From contig CAZEJS010000039.1 in NCBI GenBank assembly GCA_964512645.1, positions 1 through 14,377 on the forward strand: 14,377 nucleotides of DNA. Reading direction: 5' to 3'. Numbering within the stretch: position 1 is the stretch's first letter; each line of letters opens with the position of its first letter. Below, piece by piece: positions 8,824-14,377 of this stretch. Source of the stretch: CAZEJS01 sp964512645 (GTDB lineage Bacteria > Actinomycetota > Geothermincolia > Fen-727 > Anoxymicrobiaceae). The position numbers and the translations under genes were made by a program. The notes beneath the pieces are model-generated. The model was given only the letters and a program-made list of their open reading frames with translations, searched no databases and was not told where the DNA came from.

Positions 8824-9132
8824 GTGTTCGATCATCTGTTGACCGAAAAGCGCGAAGAGATCCTCCGTATCGCCGAGAAGTACGGGGCGAAAAACGTGCG
8901 CGTTTTCGGTTCGGTTGCACGCGGCGAGTCGGACGAGCATAGCGATATAGATTTCCTTGTCGAGATGGAGCGAGGGAGGTCGCTGCTGGACCTCGGGGGC
9001 CTTCAATGCGAACTCGAGACCCTGCTTGACCGACCCGTTGATGTTGTTACAGCCCCCGGGTTGAAGGCAAGGATCCGCGACCATGTCCTCCGGGAGGCAA
9101 TTCCCGTACGAGGGACCCGAGAGAACGAGTAA
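8824..9132 (+). CDS. mntA: MntA-type nucleotidyltransferase antitoxin (C-terminus extended by stop loss)
   Basis: A minimal nucleotidyltransferase with the GSx10DxD motif in FGSVARGESDEHSDIDFLV (Gly29, Ser30, Asp41, Asp43 from GTG 8824). The third acidic residue is in RPVDVVT (Asp73). MntA-type antitoxins transfer AMP to the tyrosine of the HEPN toxin's RX4HXY motif; the toxin here is the next gene. ATG 8767 is in frame and would add 19 residues not typical of the family. GTG 8824 gives the usual MxxLxxxxREEILRIAEKYGAKNVRVFGS start, so I prefer it, though its ribosome site is weak. The family normally ends near EAIPV. Here seven more residues (RGTRENE) follow, because the expected TGA at 9109 reads CGA. 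Confidence 0.88.
   Translation: MFDHLLTEKREEILRIAEKYGAKNVRVFGSVARGESDEHSDIDFLVEMERGRSLLDLGGLQCELETLLDRPVDVVTAPGLKARIRDHVLREAIPVRGTRENE
9092..9111 (+). promoter_or_regulatory. hepT ribosome site plus mutated stop/start overlap (ACGA for ATGA)
   Basis: GGGAGG at 9092-9097 stands 10 bases before ACG at 9108-9110. ACG is in the hepT frame, directly before codons for RDPRERVIDVLEAI, the usual beginning of the family just after Met. CGA at 9109-9111 is in the mntA frame where that family usually stops. One T at 9109 would restore both an ATG start and a TGA stop. Confidence 0.7.
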
Positions 9133-9137
9133 TAGAC

Positions 9138-9455
9138 GTGCTCGAAGCCATTGCGGCCATCGAGCGTTATCAGGACCGCGACAAAGCCTCTTTCGAGCGT
9201 GACGAGCTGCTGCAGACCTGGTTCCTGAGGCACCTTCTCATCATTGGTGAAGCCGCCAGGGCACTGCCCGACGACGTGCGAGCCATGGCCCCCGAGATTC
9301 CATGGACCAAGATTATCGGCATGCGGAACGTATTGGTCCACGACTACTTCGATATCGATACCGATATTGTCTGGGACGCGGCAACCCGAGACGTGCCGCA
9401 ACTGAGGCCCGAACTGGAGGAGCATCTTCTCGACGCACTGGATGAATGCACATGA
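9138..9455 (+). CDS. hepT: HepT-type HEPN toxin (DUF86), start codon apparently lost
   Basis: An all-helical HEPN-domain RNase with the RX4HXY active site in GMRNVLVHDYFDID (Arg63, His68, Tyr70 from GTG 9138). LRHLLIIGEAARALP and VWDAATRDVPQLRPELEE are also typical of DUF86. It pairs with the preceding MntA, which should AMPylate Tyr70. GTG 9138 is the first standard start in frame, but it drops about ten residues (RDPRERVIDV) that family members keep as part of helix 1. Those codons are present upstream, with ACG at 9108 where ATG is expected and GGGAGG well placed for it. The toxin may therefore be made poorly (from ACG), made slightly short (from GTG), or silenced. The active-site residues are intact. 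Confidence 0.88.
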   Translation: MLEAIAAIERYQDRDKASFERDELLQTWFLRHLLIIGEAARALPDDVRAMAPEIPWTKIIGMRNVLVHDYFDIDTDIVWDAATRDVPQLRPELEEHLLDALDECT

Positions 9456-9531
9456 CGACGCGCCTGGCGCAGTTGGATTGACAGAATCTGGCGCGGAGAT
9501 GATCCCTGGTGAAGCCCGGCGTGGACAAATC

Positions 9532-10311
9532 TCACTTGCCCAGCCCCTTCATCCCCTCGGTTATCCCGTTGGCGATGATCAGCGCCTGGTTGCGGTCCTC
9601 CATGCGGTTGGCGTCCTCCAGCGACGAGCCGTTGAGGGCGGCGTTGAAGGCGTCCTTGGTGAGGCGCAGGCCCAGGGGGTTCTTCGAGCACATGGTCGCG
9701 GCCATGGCGCGGGCCGCCGGGAGCAGGTCCTCGCGCGGCAGCACCTGGTTGGCGAGGCCTATCCGGTAAGCCTCGTCTGCCGGTACCCGCATCCCCGTCA
9801 GGCACATCTCCGCGGCCCTGCCCCATCCGACTATCTTAGGCAGAAAGAAACTGGAGCCCAGGTCCGCCGCCCCGGTGCCGATGTTGATGTACTGGGCGTT
9901 AAAAAAGGAATTGGTACTGGCAAGTCTTATGTCCGAAGCGAGGGAAATAGACATTCCTGCCCCCATAGCAGGACCGTGTACTGCTGCTATTATCGGTTGT
10001 GGCGAAGTTCTCATCAACCTCATTATGTTTGAGAACCGTATCTGCCCGTTGTAGGTACTCTCTGCCGTAGGCTTCCCGTCCTCTGGTACGAACTCCGTGG
10101 CAACGGCTTTCATATCAAGCCCCGAACAGAAACCTTTATCGCCTGCCCCCGTTACGATAATCACCCTTGTCTTGTAGTCTGTCTGACGTTCCTGCCAGAA
10201 GGCGTTAAGTTCCTCAAGCATTTCCTTGTTGATAGCATTAATGACTTGGGGACGGTTCAGAGTAAGTATGCCAACTTCCCCGTCAACTTCGTAAATCAAG
10301 GTGTTGTACAT
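9532..10311 (-). CDS. Enoyl-CoA hydratase/isomerase family protein (crotonase fold), chimeric in composition
   Basis: 259 residues from ATG 10311, which has GGGAGGAG just upstream (ATG 10323 would add four). The crotonase landmarks are present: LNRPQVINAIN, the oxyanion-hole segments GFCSGLDMKA and HGPAMGAGMS, IGTGAADLGSSFFLPKIVG, GLANQVLP and a C-terminal helix. The two catalytic glutamates of mitochondrial hydratase (positions 144 and 164 there) are not conserved: Ser/Ile and Tyr/Ile occupy them. Asp150 aligns with an acidic residue used by dienoyl-CoA isomerases, so true hydratase activity is doubtful. Codons for residues 1-138 are moderate in GC, like the phage genes to the right. From residue 139 (base 9897 downward) they turn strongly GC-rich, like the left part of the window. 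The 3' part matches the fragments at 7740 and 8489. It converges on hepT. Confidence 0.88.
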   Translation of the reverse strand: MYNTLIYEVDGEVGILTLNRPQVINAINKEMLEELNAFWQERQTDYKTRVIIVTGAGDKGFCSGLDMKAVATEFVPEDGKPTAESTYNGQIRFSNIMRLMRTSPQPIIAAVHGPAMGAGMSISLASDIRLASTNSFFNAQYINIGTGAADLGSSFFLPKIVGWGRAAEMCLTGMRVPADEAYRIGLANQVLPREDLLPAARAMAATMCSKNPLGLRLTKDAFNAALNGSSLEDANRMEDRNQALIIANGITEGMKGLGK

Positions 10312-10421
10312 TTCTCCTCCCATTGGCGAAATTAGTTCGGGGCAACCTTATGGACAAACCTTCTTGACAGTTTATCATTAAGGTAACGAAGTATGCCGAT
10401 ACACAGTCGGTATGATTATCT
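10312..10421. other. Divergent intergenic start region between ECH and the phage genes
   Basis: This should hold the minus-strand promoter of the ECH gene and perhaps a plus-strand phage promoter. On the plus strand TTGACA occurs at about 10363, but no good -10 box lies 16-18 bases downstream. A small hairpin (CCGA, 7-base loop, TCGG) lies at about 10396-10410. Confidence 0.4.
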
Positions 10422-10502
10422 CCCACGACGCTTCGAGTGATAGCCCCACCCTACGGCTAATCTCACTCCTTTCAGCTAACTCCTGCAACCTAGCGTCGTG
10501 GG
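10422..10502. repeat. Long-range inverted repeat with a nested hairpin, candidate structured RNA or phage site
   Basis: CCCACGACGCT (10422-10432) and AGCGTCGTGGG (10492-10502) are perfectly complementary over 11 pairs. Inside the 59-base interval, GAGTGATAGCC (10435-10445) pairs with GGCTA..TCACTC (10455-10468) through 11 more pairs with a three-base bulge. Such nested pairing is unlikely by chance and does not fit a Rho-independent terminator (no T run on either strand). It sits directly before the terminase-side gene block, where phage packaging sites or leader RNAs are often found. It is not a tRNA: no T-loop or anticodon arm is visible. Confidence 0.65.
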
Positions 10503-10536
10503 GAAAACTTCGCCACCGAAAAGGGGCTTAACCGAT

Positions 10537-10842
10537 ATGTCCATCCACTACCAGATAACCAACCATACGCTTTGGGACGACGAAGTAGAGGTTCGGGTTG
10601 ACGTTGTTGACGACTCGGACGCACTGCTTGACGAACAGGGTATGCCGAAGGTGCTGGAAACCTTCGACCTTACTTTCCCGATAAACACGACCCCCGAAGC
10701 AATTGACCTTGCTATCAAAGGGAAGGTCAAACAGGTCGCAGGGAAAGCACCCCTGATTGTCTGGTTGGACGAACATAGGGACACGTCTGAATTCGTAATG
10801 GACTCCCCCTTTGACGAAAAGGCTGAAGCCGAGAAGGACTAA
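10537..10842 (+). CDS. Phage-associated hypothetical protein (101 aa)
   Basis: An acidic protein starting MSIHYQITNHTLWDDEVEVRV and ending in a charged EKAEAEKD tail. The middle has alternating strands (ETFDLTFPINTTPEAIDLAI) that suggest a small beta-rich domain. The frame extends back to a GTG at 10498, but that lies inside the inverted repeat. ATG 10537 has AAAAGGGG about 11 bases upstream and is preferred. It is the first of a run of closely spaced plus-strand genes leading into the terminase genes, so a phage role is inferred from position. I do not recognise the family. Confidence 0.65.
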   Translation: MSIHYQITNHTLWDDEVEVRVDVVDDSDALLDEQGMPKVLETFDLTFPINTTPEAIDLAIKGKVKQVAGKAPLIVWLDEHRDTSEFVMDSPFDEKAEAEKD

Positions 10843-10845
10843 CCC

Positions 10846-10989
10846 TTGAGTACCGTCACCCTAAAGGACTCCGACGGTGACCCTATTAACCTTACGGGAA
10901 GCACGGTTCAAGAAGCCAAGGCGGACGTTGCCGAGTTGAAGCAGGCAAAGGACAAGCCCGTTGAAGATATGTCCGTTTCTCTCGAATAA
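10846..10989 (+). CDS. Small phage ORF with TTG start (47 aa)
   Basis: A 47-residue frame begins TTG at 10846, three bases after the previous stop, with AAGGA 8 bases upstream. The product, STVTLKDSDGDPINL followed by a Lys/Glu-rich helix (QEAKADVAELKQAKDK), is polar and plausible as a small virion or accessory protein. Its tail overlaps the next gene by 29 bases. It uses the same codon preferences as its neighbours. The function is unknown. Confidence 0.5.
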   Translation: MSTVTLKDSDGDPINLTGSTVQEAKADVAELKQAKDKPVEDMSVSLE

Positions 10990-11161
10990 GGCGATTGTGG
11001 TTGTTTACAACAGCCCCGAAGAAGTTTTTATCGAAGCTCCTTGCCTCAAGAGCAAATGTGAAATGTGGGACGGACACAACAACAGGTGTCACCTAGTTTC
11101 TATCAGCAGGGGAGTTGTACCCGCTCGTGGACGACCAAGAAAAGCCCAAGAAAAAGAGTAA
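10961..11161 (+). CDS. Small cysteine-rich phage protein, putative zinc-binding (66 aa)
   Basis: Starts at TTG 10961 with AAGGA 8 bases upstream, the same arrangement as the gene before it. Four cysteines are arranged as KICPF, PCLKSKCEMW and RCHL, with an acidic tryptophan segment between. Small proteins with this C..C..C.MWD..C layout occur beside phage structural genes, and metal binding is likely from the spacing. The tail (ARGRPRKAQEKE) is basic. The last bases overlap the terminase small-subunit frame. The exact role is unknown; a scaffold or nucleic-acid-binding job would be guesswork. Confidence 0.6.
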   Translation: MKICPFLSNKAIVVVYNSPEEVFIEAPCLKSKCEMWDGHNNRCHLVSISRGVVPARGRPRKAQEKE

Positions 11162-11789
11162 GAACCCGACGGTCGAAATCGAGCAAGTAGAGGAATATCC
11201 AGAGTTCCCGAACTCACCGTCCTACACGATTACCGACGAAGACCTTGCCTGCATTCCGACAGAGTACAAAGGTCAACAGTCAACCAACAAGTACGTAAGG
11301 GACAGGGTACGGGCAATACTTGAAGCAATCTCCCACGGGGTTCCTTACAAGTACGCTGCTCAAATCGGGGGCATCTCCGACAGGACGTTTGGTAACTGGC
11401 GTGAACAGCACCCAGAGTTTGACGCTTTGGTTCGCAAGGCAGACGGTGACTTTATCCTCTACCACTTGAAGATTATCGCCAAGGCAGCACCGTCCGACTG
11501 GCGTGCTTCAAGGGACATTCTCAAAATGCGTTTCCCCGAACACTTCTCCGAACACGACAAGGGGCAACGGCTTCGTGTCCAGATTGAGGGACGCATTGAA
11601 CACGACCACGAGCTTACGGCTAAAGACCTTCAGAAGGCTTTGAACAAATATGCAGGCGCAATCGAGAACGCACTTGAAGCAGGAAGAGCGATTGACGGAG
11701 ACGCCGACGACGTTGTTGACGGCGAAATTGTTGAAGACGGTTCTCCTAAATCCCTATATCCCGCACGAACCGACGACGAAGCAAGCTGA
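11127..11789 (+). CDS. Phage terminase small subunit-like protein
   Basis: About 220 residues. After a charged N-terminus (DDQEKPKKKSKNPTVEIEQVEEY), the segment VRAILEAISHGVPYKYAAQIGGISDRTFGNWREQHPEF is a helix-turn-helix of the kind found in terminase small subunits, which recognise the packaging site. DALVRKADGDFILYHLKIIAKAAPSDWRASRDILKMRFPEHF follows, with the A..DWRA...L..RFPE signature common to these proteins. The C-terminus is acidic. Small subunits recruit the large subunit to viral DNA, and that gene overlaps the 3' end here. The start is unclear: TTG 11115 lies against GGGGAG with no spacing, and GTG 11127 has that site 12 bases upstream; I chose the latter. Confidence 0.82.
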   Translation: MDDQEKPKKKSKNPTVEIEQVEEYPEFPNSPSYTITDEDLACIPTEYKGQQSTNKYVRDRVRAILEAISHGVPYKYAAQIGGISDRTFGNWREQHPEFDALVRKADGDFILYHLKIIAKAAPSDWRASRDILKMRFPEHFSEHDKGQRLRVQIEGRIEHDHELTAKDLQKALNKYAGAIENALEAGRAIDGDADDVVDGEIVEDGSPKSLYPARTDDEAS

Positions 11790-13038
11790 ATTCCTTGTTC
11801 TCGATAACCGCGAAGCGTTCTATGGGGGTGCTGCAAGGGGGGGCAAGACCGACGCCCTGCTAATGGCAGCGTTGCAGTATGTAGACGTTCCGGGCTACTC
11901 GGCATTGATACTGCGTCGGACGCTGACAAGTATGAAGCTCTCGCAAGAGGGCATTATGTCACGCCTTCGGGGTTGGCTTGAGAAGACCGATGCCTACTGG
12001 AACGGCGAAGATAAGGTTTGGTATTTCCCTGCCGGGTCGTCTATCAAGCTCGGGTACTGCGAACACGAAGAGGACGTTTACCAGTATCAGGGTGCAGGCT
12101 TCCAGTTCATAGGGTTTGACGAACTCACGCAGTTCAGCGAGACGCAGTACCGTTACCTTATCTCTCGTCTATCGGGACCGAACGCCGAACAGGAACCCGA
12201 CAACCCATTGCTTATGGTTCCCCAACGGATACGGGCCGCAAGCAACCCCGGTGGTCGTGGACACGTCTGGGTCAAGCAAAGATTTATAAGCAACCCGAAC
12301 TACCAAGACCTTGAAGGGAATTGGCAACGCCGACCCTTCATACCTGCGAAGTTGGACGACAACCCGTTTGTTGACCAGAGGCAGTATCGAGAAAGCCTTA
12401 TGCAGTTAGACCCCGTGCGAAGGGCTCAACTGCTTGAGGGTGACTGGGACGTGTCGGACTTGGGAGGCAAGTTCCAGCGTGACTGGTTTGACATAGTACC
12501 CCAATCGGCTGTACCCCAACGCCTACGCCGTGTCCGTGTATGGGACTTGGCAAGCACCGTTCAGCACAAGGGAAACCGAGACCCCGACTGGACGGTTGGG
12601 CTTCTTCTCGGAGTTCAGGGCGAGAACTTCTACGTACTCGATGTGGTAAGAACTCGAAGCACTCCGAAAGAAGTTGAACGCCTGATATACGAAACGGCAA
12701 GGCGTGACGGGATAGCCGTTCAGATACATATGGAACAGGAACCCGGTGCTTCGGGCAAGGCACTCGTTGACCATTACCGTCACGACATTCTCAGAGGGTT
12801 CCCGTTCTATGCCCGACGTTCAACAGGCTCAAAAGAAGCGCGTTCCAACCCCGTCGCTGCTATGGCAGAGGCAGGACACGTCAAGTTGCTTGAAGCCAAC
12901 TGGAACGGCGACTTCCTTGACGAACTGGTTCTCTTTCCTGCGGGAAGCCACGACGACCAAGTTGACACACTCTCAAGTGGGTACTTGGTGCTGACAGGCA
13001 AACGAGTGACAAGGGACTCTATTCAATGGGTTTACTAG
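11650..13038 (+). CDS. Phage terminase large subunit
   Basis: The ATP-driven packaging motor and nuclease of a tailed phage. Numbered from ATG 11650, Walker A is YGGAARGGKTDALL (Lys66), Walker B is FQFIGFDELTQ (Asp157, Glu158), and the coupling motif is RAASNPGG. The RNase-H-like nuclease starts at RVRVWDLAST (Asp299), with YVLDVVR, and AGSHDDQVDTLS supplies the last acidic residues (Asp435, Asp436, Asp439). All key residues are present. The start is uncertain: ATG 11650 lies 140 bases inside the small-subunit gene, where that other frame looks like the real one. TTG codons at 11713-11731 would give a more usual beginning just before LLNPYIPHEPTTKQAEFL. The stop overlaps the portal gene by 13 bases. 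Confidence 0.93.
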   Translation: MQAQSRTHLKQEERLTETPTTLLTAKLLKTVLLNPYIPHEPTTKQAEFLVLDNREAFYGGAARGGKTDALLMAALQYVDVPGYSALILRRTLTSMKLSQEGIMSRLRGWLEKTDAYWNGEDKVWYFPAGSSIKLGYCEHEEDVYQYQGAGFQFIGFDELTQFSETQYRYLISRLSGPNAEQEPDNPLLMVPQRIRAASNPGGRGHVWVKQRFISNPNYQDLEGNWQRRPFIPAKLDDNPFVDQRQYRESLMQLDPVRRAQLLEGDWDVSDLGGKFQRDWFDIVPQSAVPQRLRRVRVWDLASTVQHKGNRDPDWTVGLLLGVQGENFYVLDVVRTRSTPKEVERLIYETARRDGIAVQIHMEQEPGASGKALVDHYRHDILRGFPFYARRSTGSKEARSNPVAAMAEAGHVKLLEANWNGDFLDELVLFPAGSHDDQVDTLSSGYLVLTGKRVTRDSIQWVY

Positions 13039-13682
13039 ACCTGCTCACAAGGCGGGGCGATAACCACAACACGGAACAGCCTGAACAAAAAGAACTAATG
13101 AAGTTCGTTCCCGTACAGGGCGGGACATTGGGGAACGTATCCCCCATCACGAAAACAGAGGACTACATAAACGCTTATACGGGTTGGGTATTCGACTGCG
13201 TAAGCGTTATTTCCTCAAGCCTTGCACGGCTGTCTTATGGACTTTGGAACGGCACGACCGAGATAGAAGAACACCTTTTTCTTGAGGTCCTGAAGAAGCC
13301 CAACCAACTGTTGACGGGCGAGGAATTCCGTGAACTGTCTCATATCTACGTCGACCTTGCCGGTGAAGTCTTCTGGATAATCGAGAGAAACGGGGTAGGA
13401 GCCCCCGCAGAATTGTGGATAGCTCCCCCACAACAGGTGACTATCCTAACGTCCAAAACAGGTTTGATAACTGCCTACCGTATGCAGAATGAGTCGGGGC
13501 AGATAGACGTTCCCTTTGAAGACGTTATTCACCACAAGCAACCGAACCCGAAGAACCAGTATCGGGGTATGTCAACGGTAGAGGCAATAGCACTCACCTA
13601 CGACAACGACAGGTACGCACAGGTTTACAACAGGTCGTTCTATGAGAACTCTGCTGTAGACCCCTGCGTTATAGGATTCTAA
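13026..13682 (+). pseudogene. Phage portal protein, N-terminal 218 residues only
   Basis: The start is ATG 13026, 13 bases inside the terminase gene, with AAGGGA about 9 bases upstream. The product has HK97-type portal features: GWVFDCVSVISSSLARLSYGL, HLFLEVLKKPNQLLTGEEF, VDLAGEVFWIIERN, ELWIAPPQQVTIL, and YRGMSTVEAIALTYDNDRYAQVYNRSFYENSAV. It then stops after DPCVIGF. Portals of this type run about 380-500 residues, so roughly half is missing. The loss coincides with a sharp drop in GC and with the break in an unrelated gene on the other strand. It is therefore truncated by a junction near 13660-13690 rather than by a point mutation. The product could not form a portal ring. Confidence 0.85.
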
Positions 13683-14060
13683 ACCAAGAAAGGAAACACC
13701 TCCGTCAGCAGACCTGCGAGAGTTAATAACTCCTCCCTGTACCCAAAAAACATAAATAGTCGCTTGGTTCATTGCGACTACCTGAATACTTGAAGGACTA
13801 GCACCGCCTATATATTCCGTAGTCCAATTTAATCCATTATTGATTGACCTGGCATAATGAACATTATTATCAGCAGATTTGTATGCCATGTGCAGAGTAC
13901 TCCCGTAAGAGTCTGTATCGAAGACTGTGTCAGTAGTCCTCCCCGTGCTTTTGTCAGCAGACCATCCTGTAGGATACGCCGACGCTGTAGTAACAAAGAT
14001 TGCCAACATTAAAGCAGCAATCACGGTTACTGACAAAATACCTGCTAGTAACCTCTTCAT
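13572..14060 (-). pseudogene. Secreted Asp-box (BNR-like) repeat protein, truncated at the phage junction
   Basis: ATG 14060 follows GGGGAGGT by 7 bases. Residues 1-28 are a clear signal peptide (MKRLLAG, hydrophobic core, TTASA cleavage site). The mature part carries Asp-box turns typical of beta-propellers of the sialidase/exo-alpha type: SINNGLNW (72-79) and SADGGVSF (117-124), with strands such as LHMAYKSADNNVHYARS and IYVFWVQGGVI. After about residue 125 the frame continues only as antisense of the portal gene until a stop at 13572, so the propeller is cut short. The genuine part is about 13685-14060. An upstream in-frame ATG at 14144 also has a strong ribosome site (AAGGAGAAGGAGGG) and would add 28 polar residues; 14060 fits the signal peptide. 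Codon use is AT-richer than everything to the left. Confidence 0.75.
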
Positions 14061-14377
14061 ATTCCTTACCTCCCCATAGGGTTGCCTCAAGACTAAATTA
14101 TTTTTGGAAAAGGAAGAATTATTGCCAAACTGAAAACCAGCCATTCTTTACCCTCCTTCTCCTTGCTTACATTTATTTGAGGGTTCCCAGGCTGGTAAAA
14201 AAGTGTTGGAAGGGGGTTTTTTCACACAGCCCACATACCCCTCTGAACAGCAGGATTTTACCCGCTGTTAAAACTCGATTTTATAAAGGTATTCAGTAGC
14301 CTCCAGTCTCCCATATTCTTTTCTATAGCGGACCCGTTTTTCTTGGACCACGGATAAGGGTTAATCTTCAGTCCAGG
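14061..14377. other. AT-richer upstream region of the BNR-like gene
   Basis: No gene is supportable beyond the possible 28-codon extension to 14144. The region holds two purine-rich ribosome-site-like stretches (minus strand, near 14068 and 14150) and an inverted repeat at 14246-14269. It presumably contains the promoter of the BNR-like gene. I could not fix -35/-10 boxes with confidence. Confidence 0.4.
14246..14269. repeat. Inverted repeat, possible terminator or operator
   Basis: AACAGC-A-GG, loop ATTTTA, CC-C-GCTGTT: eight paired bases per arm around one mismatch. It lies about 190 bases upstream of ATG 14060. It could end transcription of a gene beyond the right edge or be a regulator site; no long T run follows. 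Confidence 0.5.

Noticed and set aside
7751..9575. CRISPR-like array (29-base repeat three times)
   Set aside because: Repeat spacing is about 750 and 1050 bases, the repeats are part of a coding sequence, and no cas genes are present.
10422..10502. tRNA or Rho-independent terminator
   Set aside because: There is no T-loop or anticodon arm and the outer stem is 11 pairs. Neither strand has a U run after the stem.
9897..13682. Complete integrated prophage with att sites
   Set aside because: No integrase, repressor, capsid or tail genes are present, and I found no matching direct repeats at the two ends. Only the packaging end of a phage is visible.

Overview
The window is a mosaic of three DNA styles (judged by eye, not computed). 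Bases 1 to about 9897 are GC-rich and use codons such as CTC, GAG and GTC. About 9898-13680 is intermediate (near 52% in sampled lines). From about 13690 to the end it is AT-richer (near 42%). The GC-rich part suggests a free-living bacterium, possibly a deep-branching actinobacterial or similar subsurface/thermal lineage. That guess rests on the IPT/TIG-rich secreted protein ending in a W-Y-L-A-[DE]-G motif, and it is weak.

Layout. 1-1691 (minus): N-terminal 563 residues of a secreted lamin-tail/IPT-TIG protein that runs off the left edge. 2096-3550 (minus): a coniferyl-aldehyde-dehydrogenase-like ALDH. 3699-4102 (minus): a DUF3303 protein with a small overlapping ORF upstream. 4180-4285: a probable crotonase (enoyl-CoA hydratase, ECH) remnant. 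4735-4962 (minus): an orphan HicA. 5193-7103 (plus): a B12-binding-type radical SAM protein with a C-terminal four-helix membrane region. 6903-7720 (minus): a broken nucleotidyltransferase with its small partner gene.

7740-10311 is the most unusual part. Three copies of the 3' half of one ECH gene lie in the same orientation (7740-7904, 8489-8686, 9532-10311). A toxin-antitoxin pair sits in each gap: HicB/HicA between copies 1 and 2, MntA/HepT between copies 2 and 3. Copies 1 and 2 carry different internal deletions. All three copies have a breakpoint or composition switch within about seven codons of the same ECH position (codons 132-139). In MntA/HepT, what looks like a single T-to-C change has turned an ancestral ATGA stop/start overlap into ACGA, which lengthens MntA and removes HepT's start codon.

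10330-13682 is the beginning of a tailed-phage late module: a highly structured non-coding segment, three small genes, small and large terminase subunits, and a portal gene cut off at about residue 218. At the same point a secreted Asp-box (BNR-like) gene on the other strand (13572-14060) is also cut. So the phage piece ends abruptly on the right, and on the left its base composition continues into the 5' half of the third ECH gene. Either this is a decayed, recombined mobile region or the contig joins different genomes; read mapping across about 9897 and 13680 would decide.
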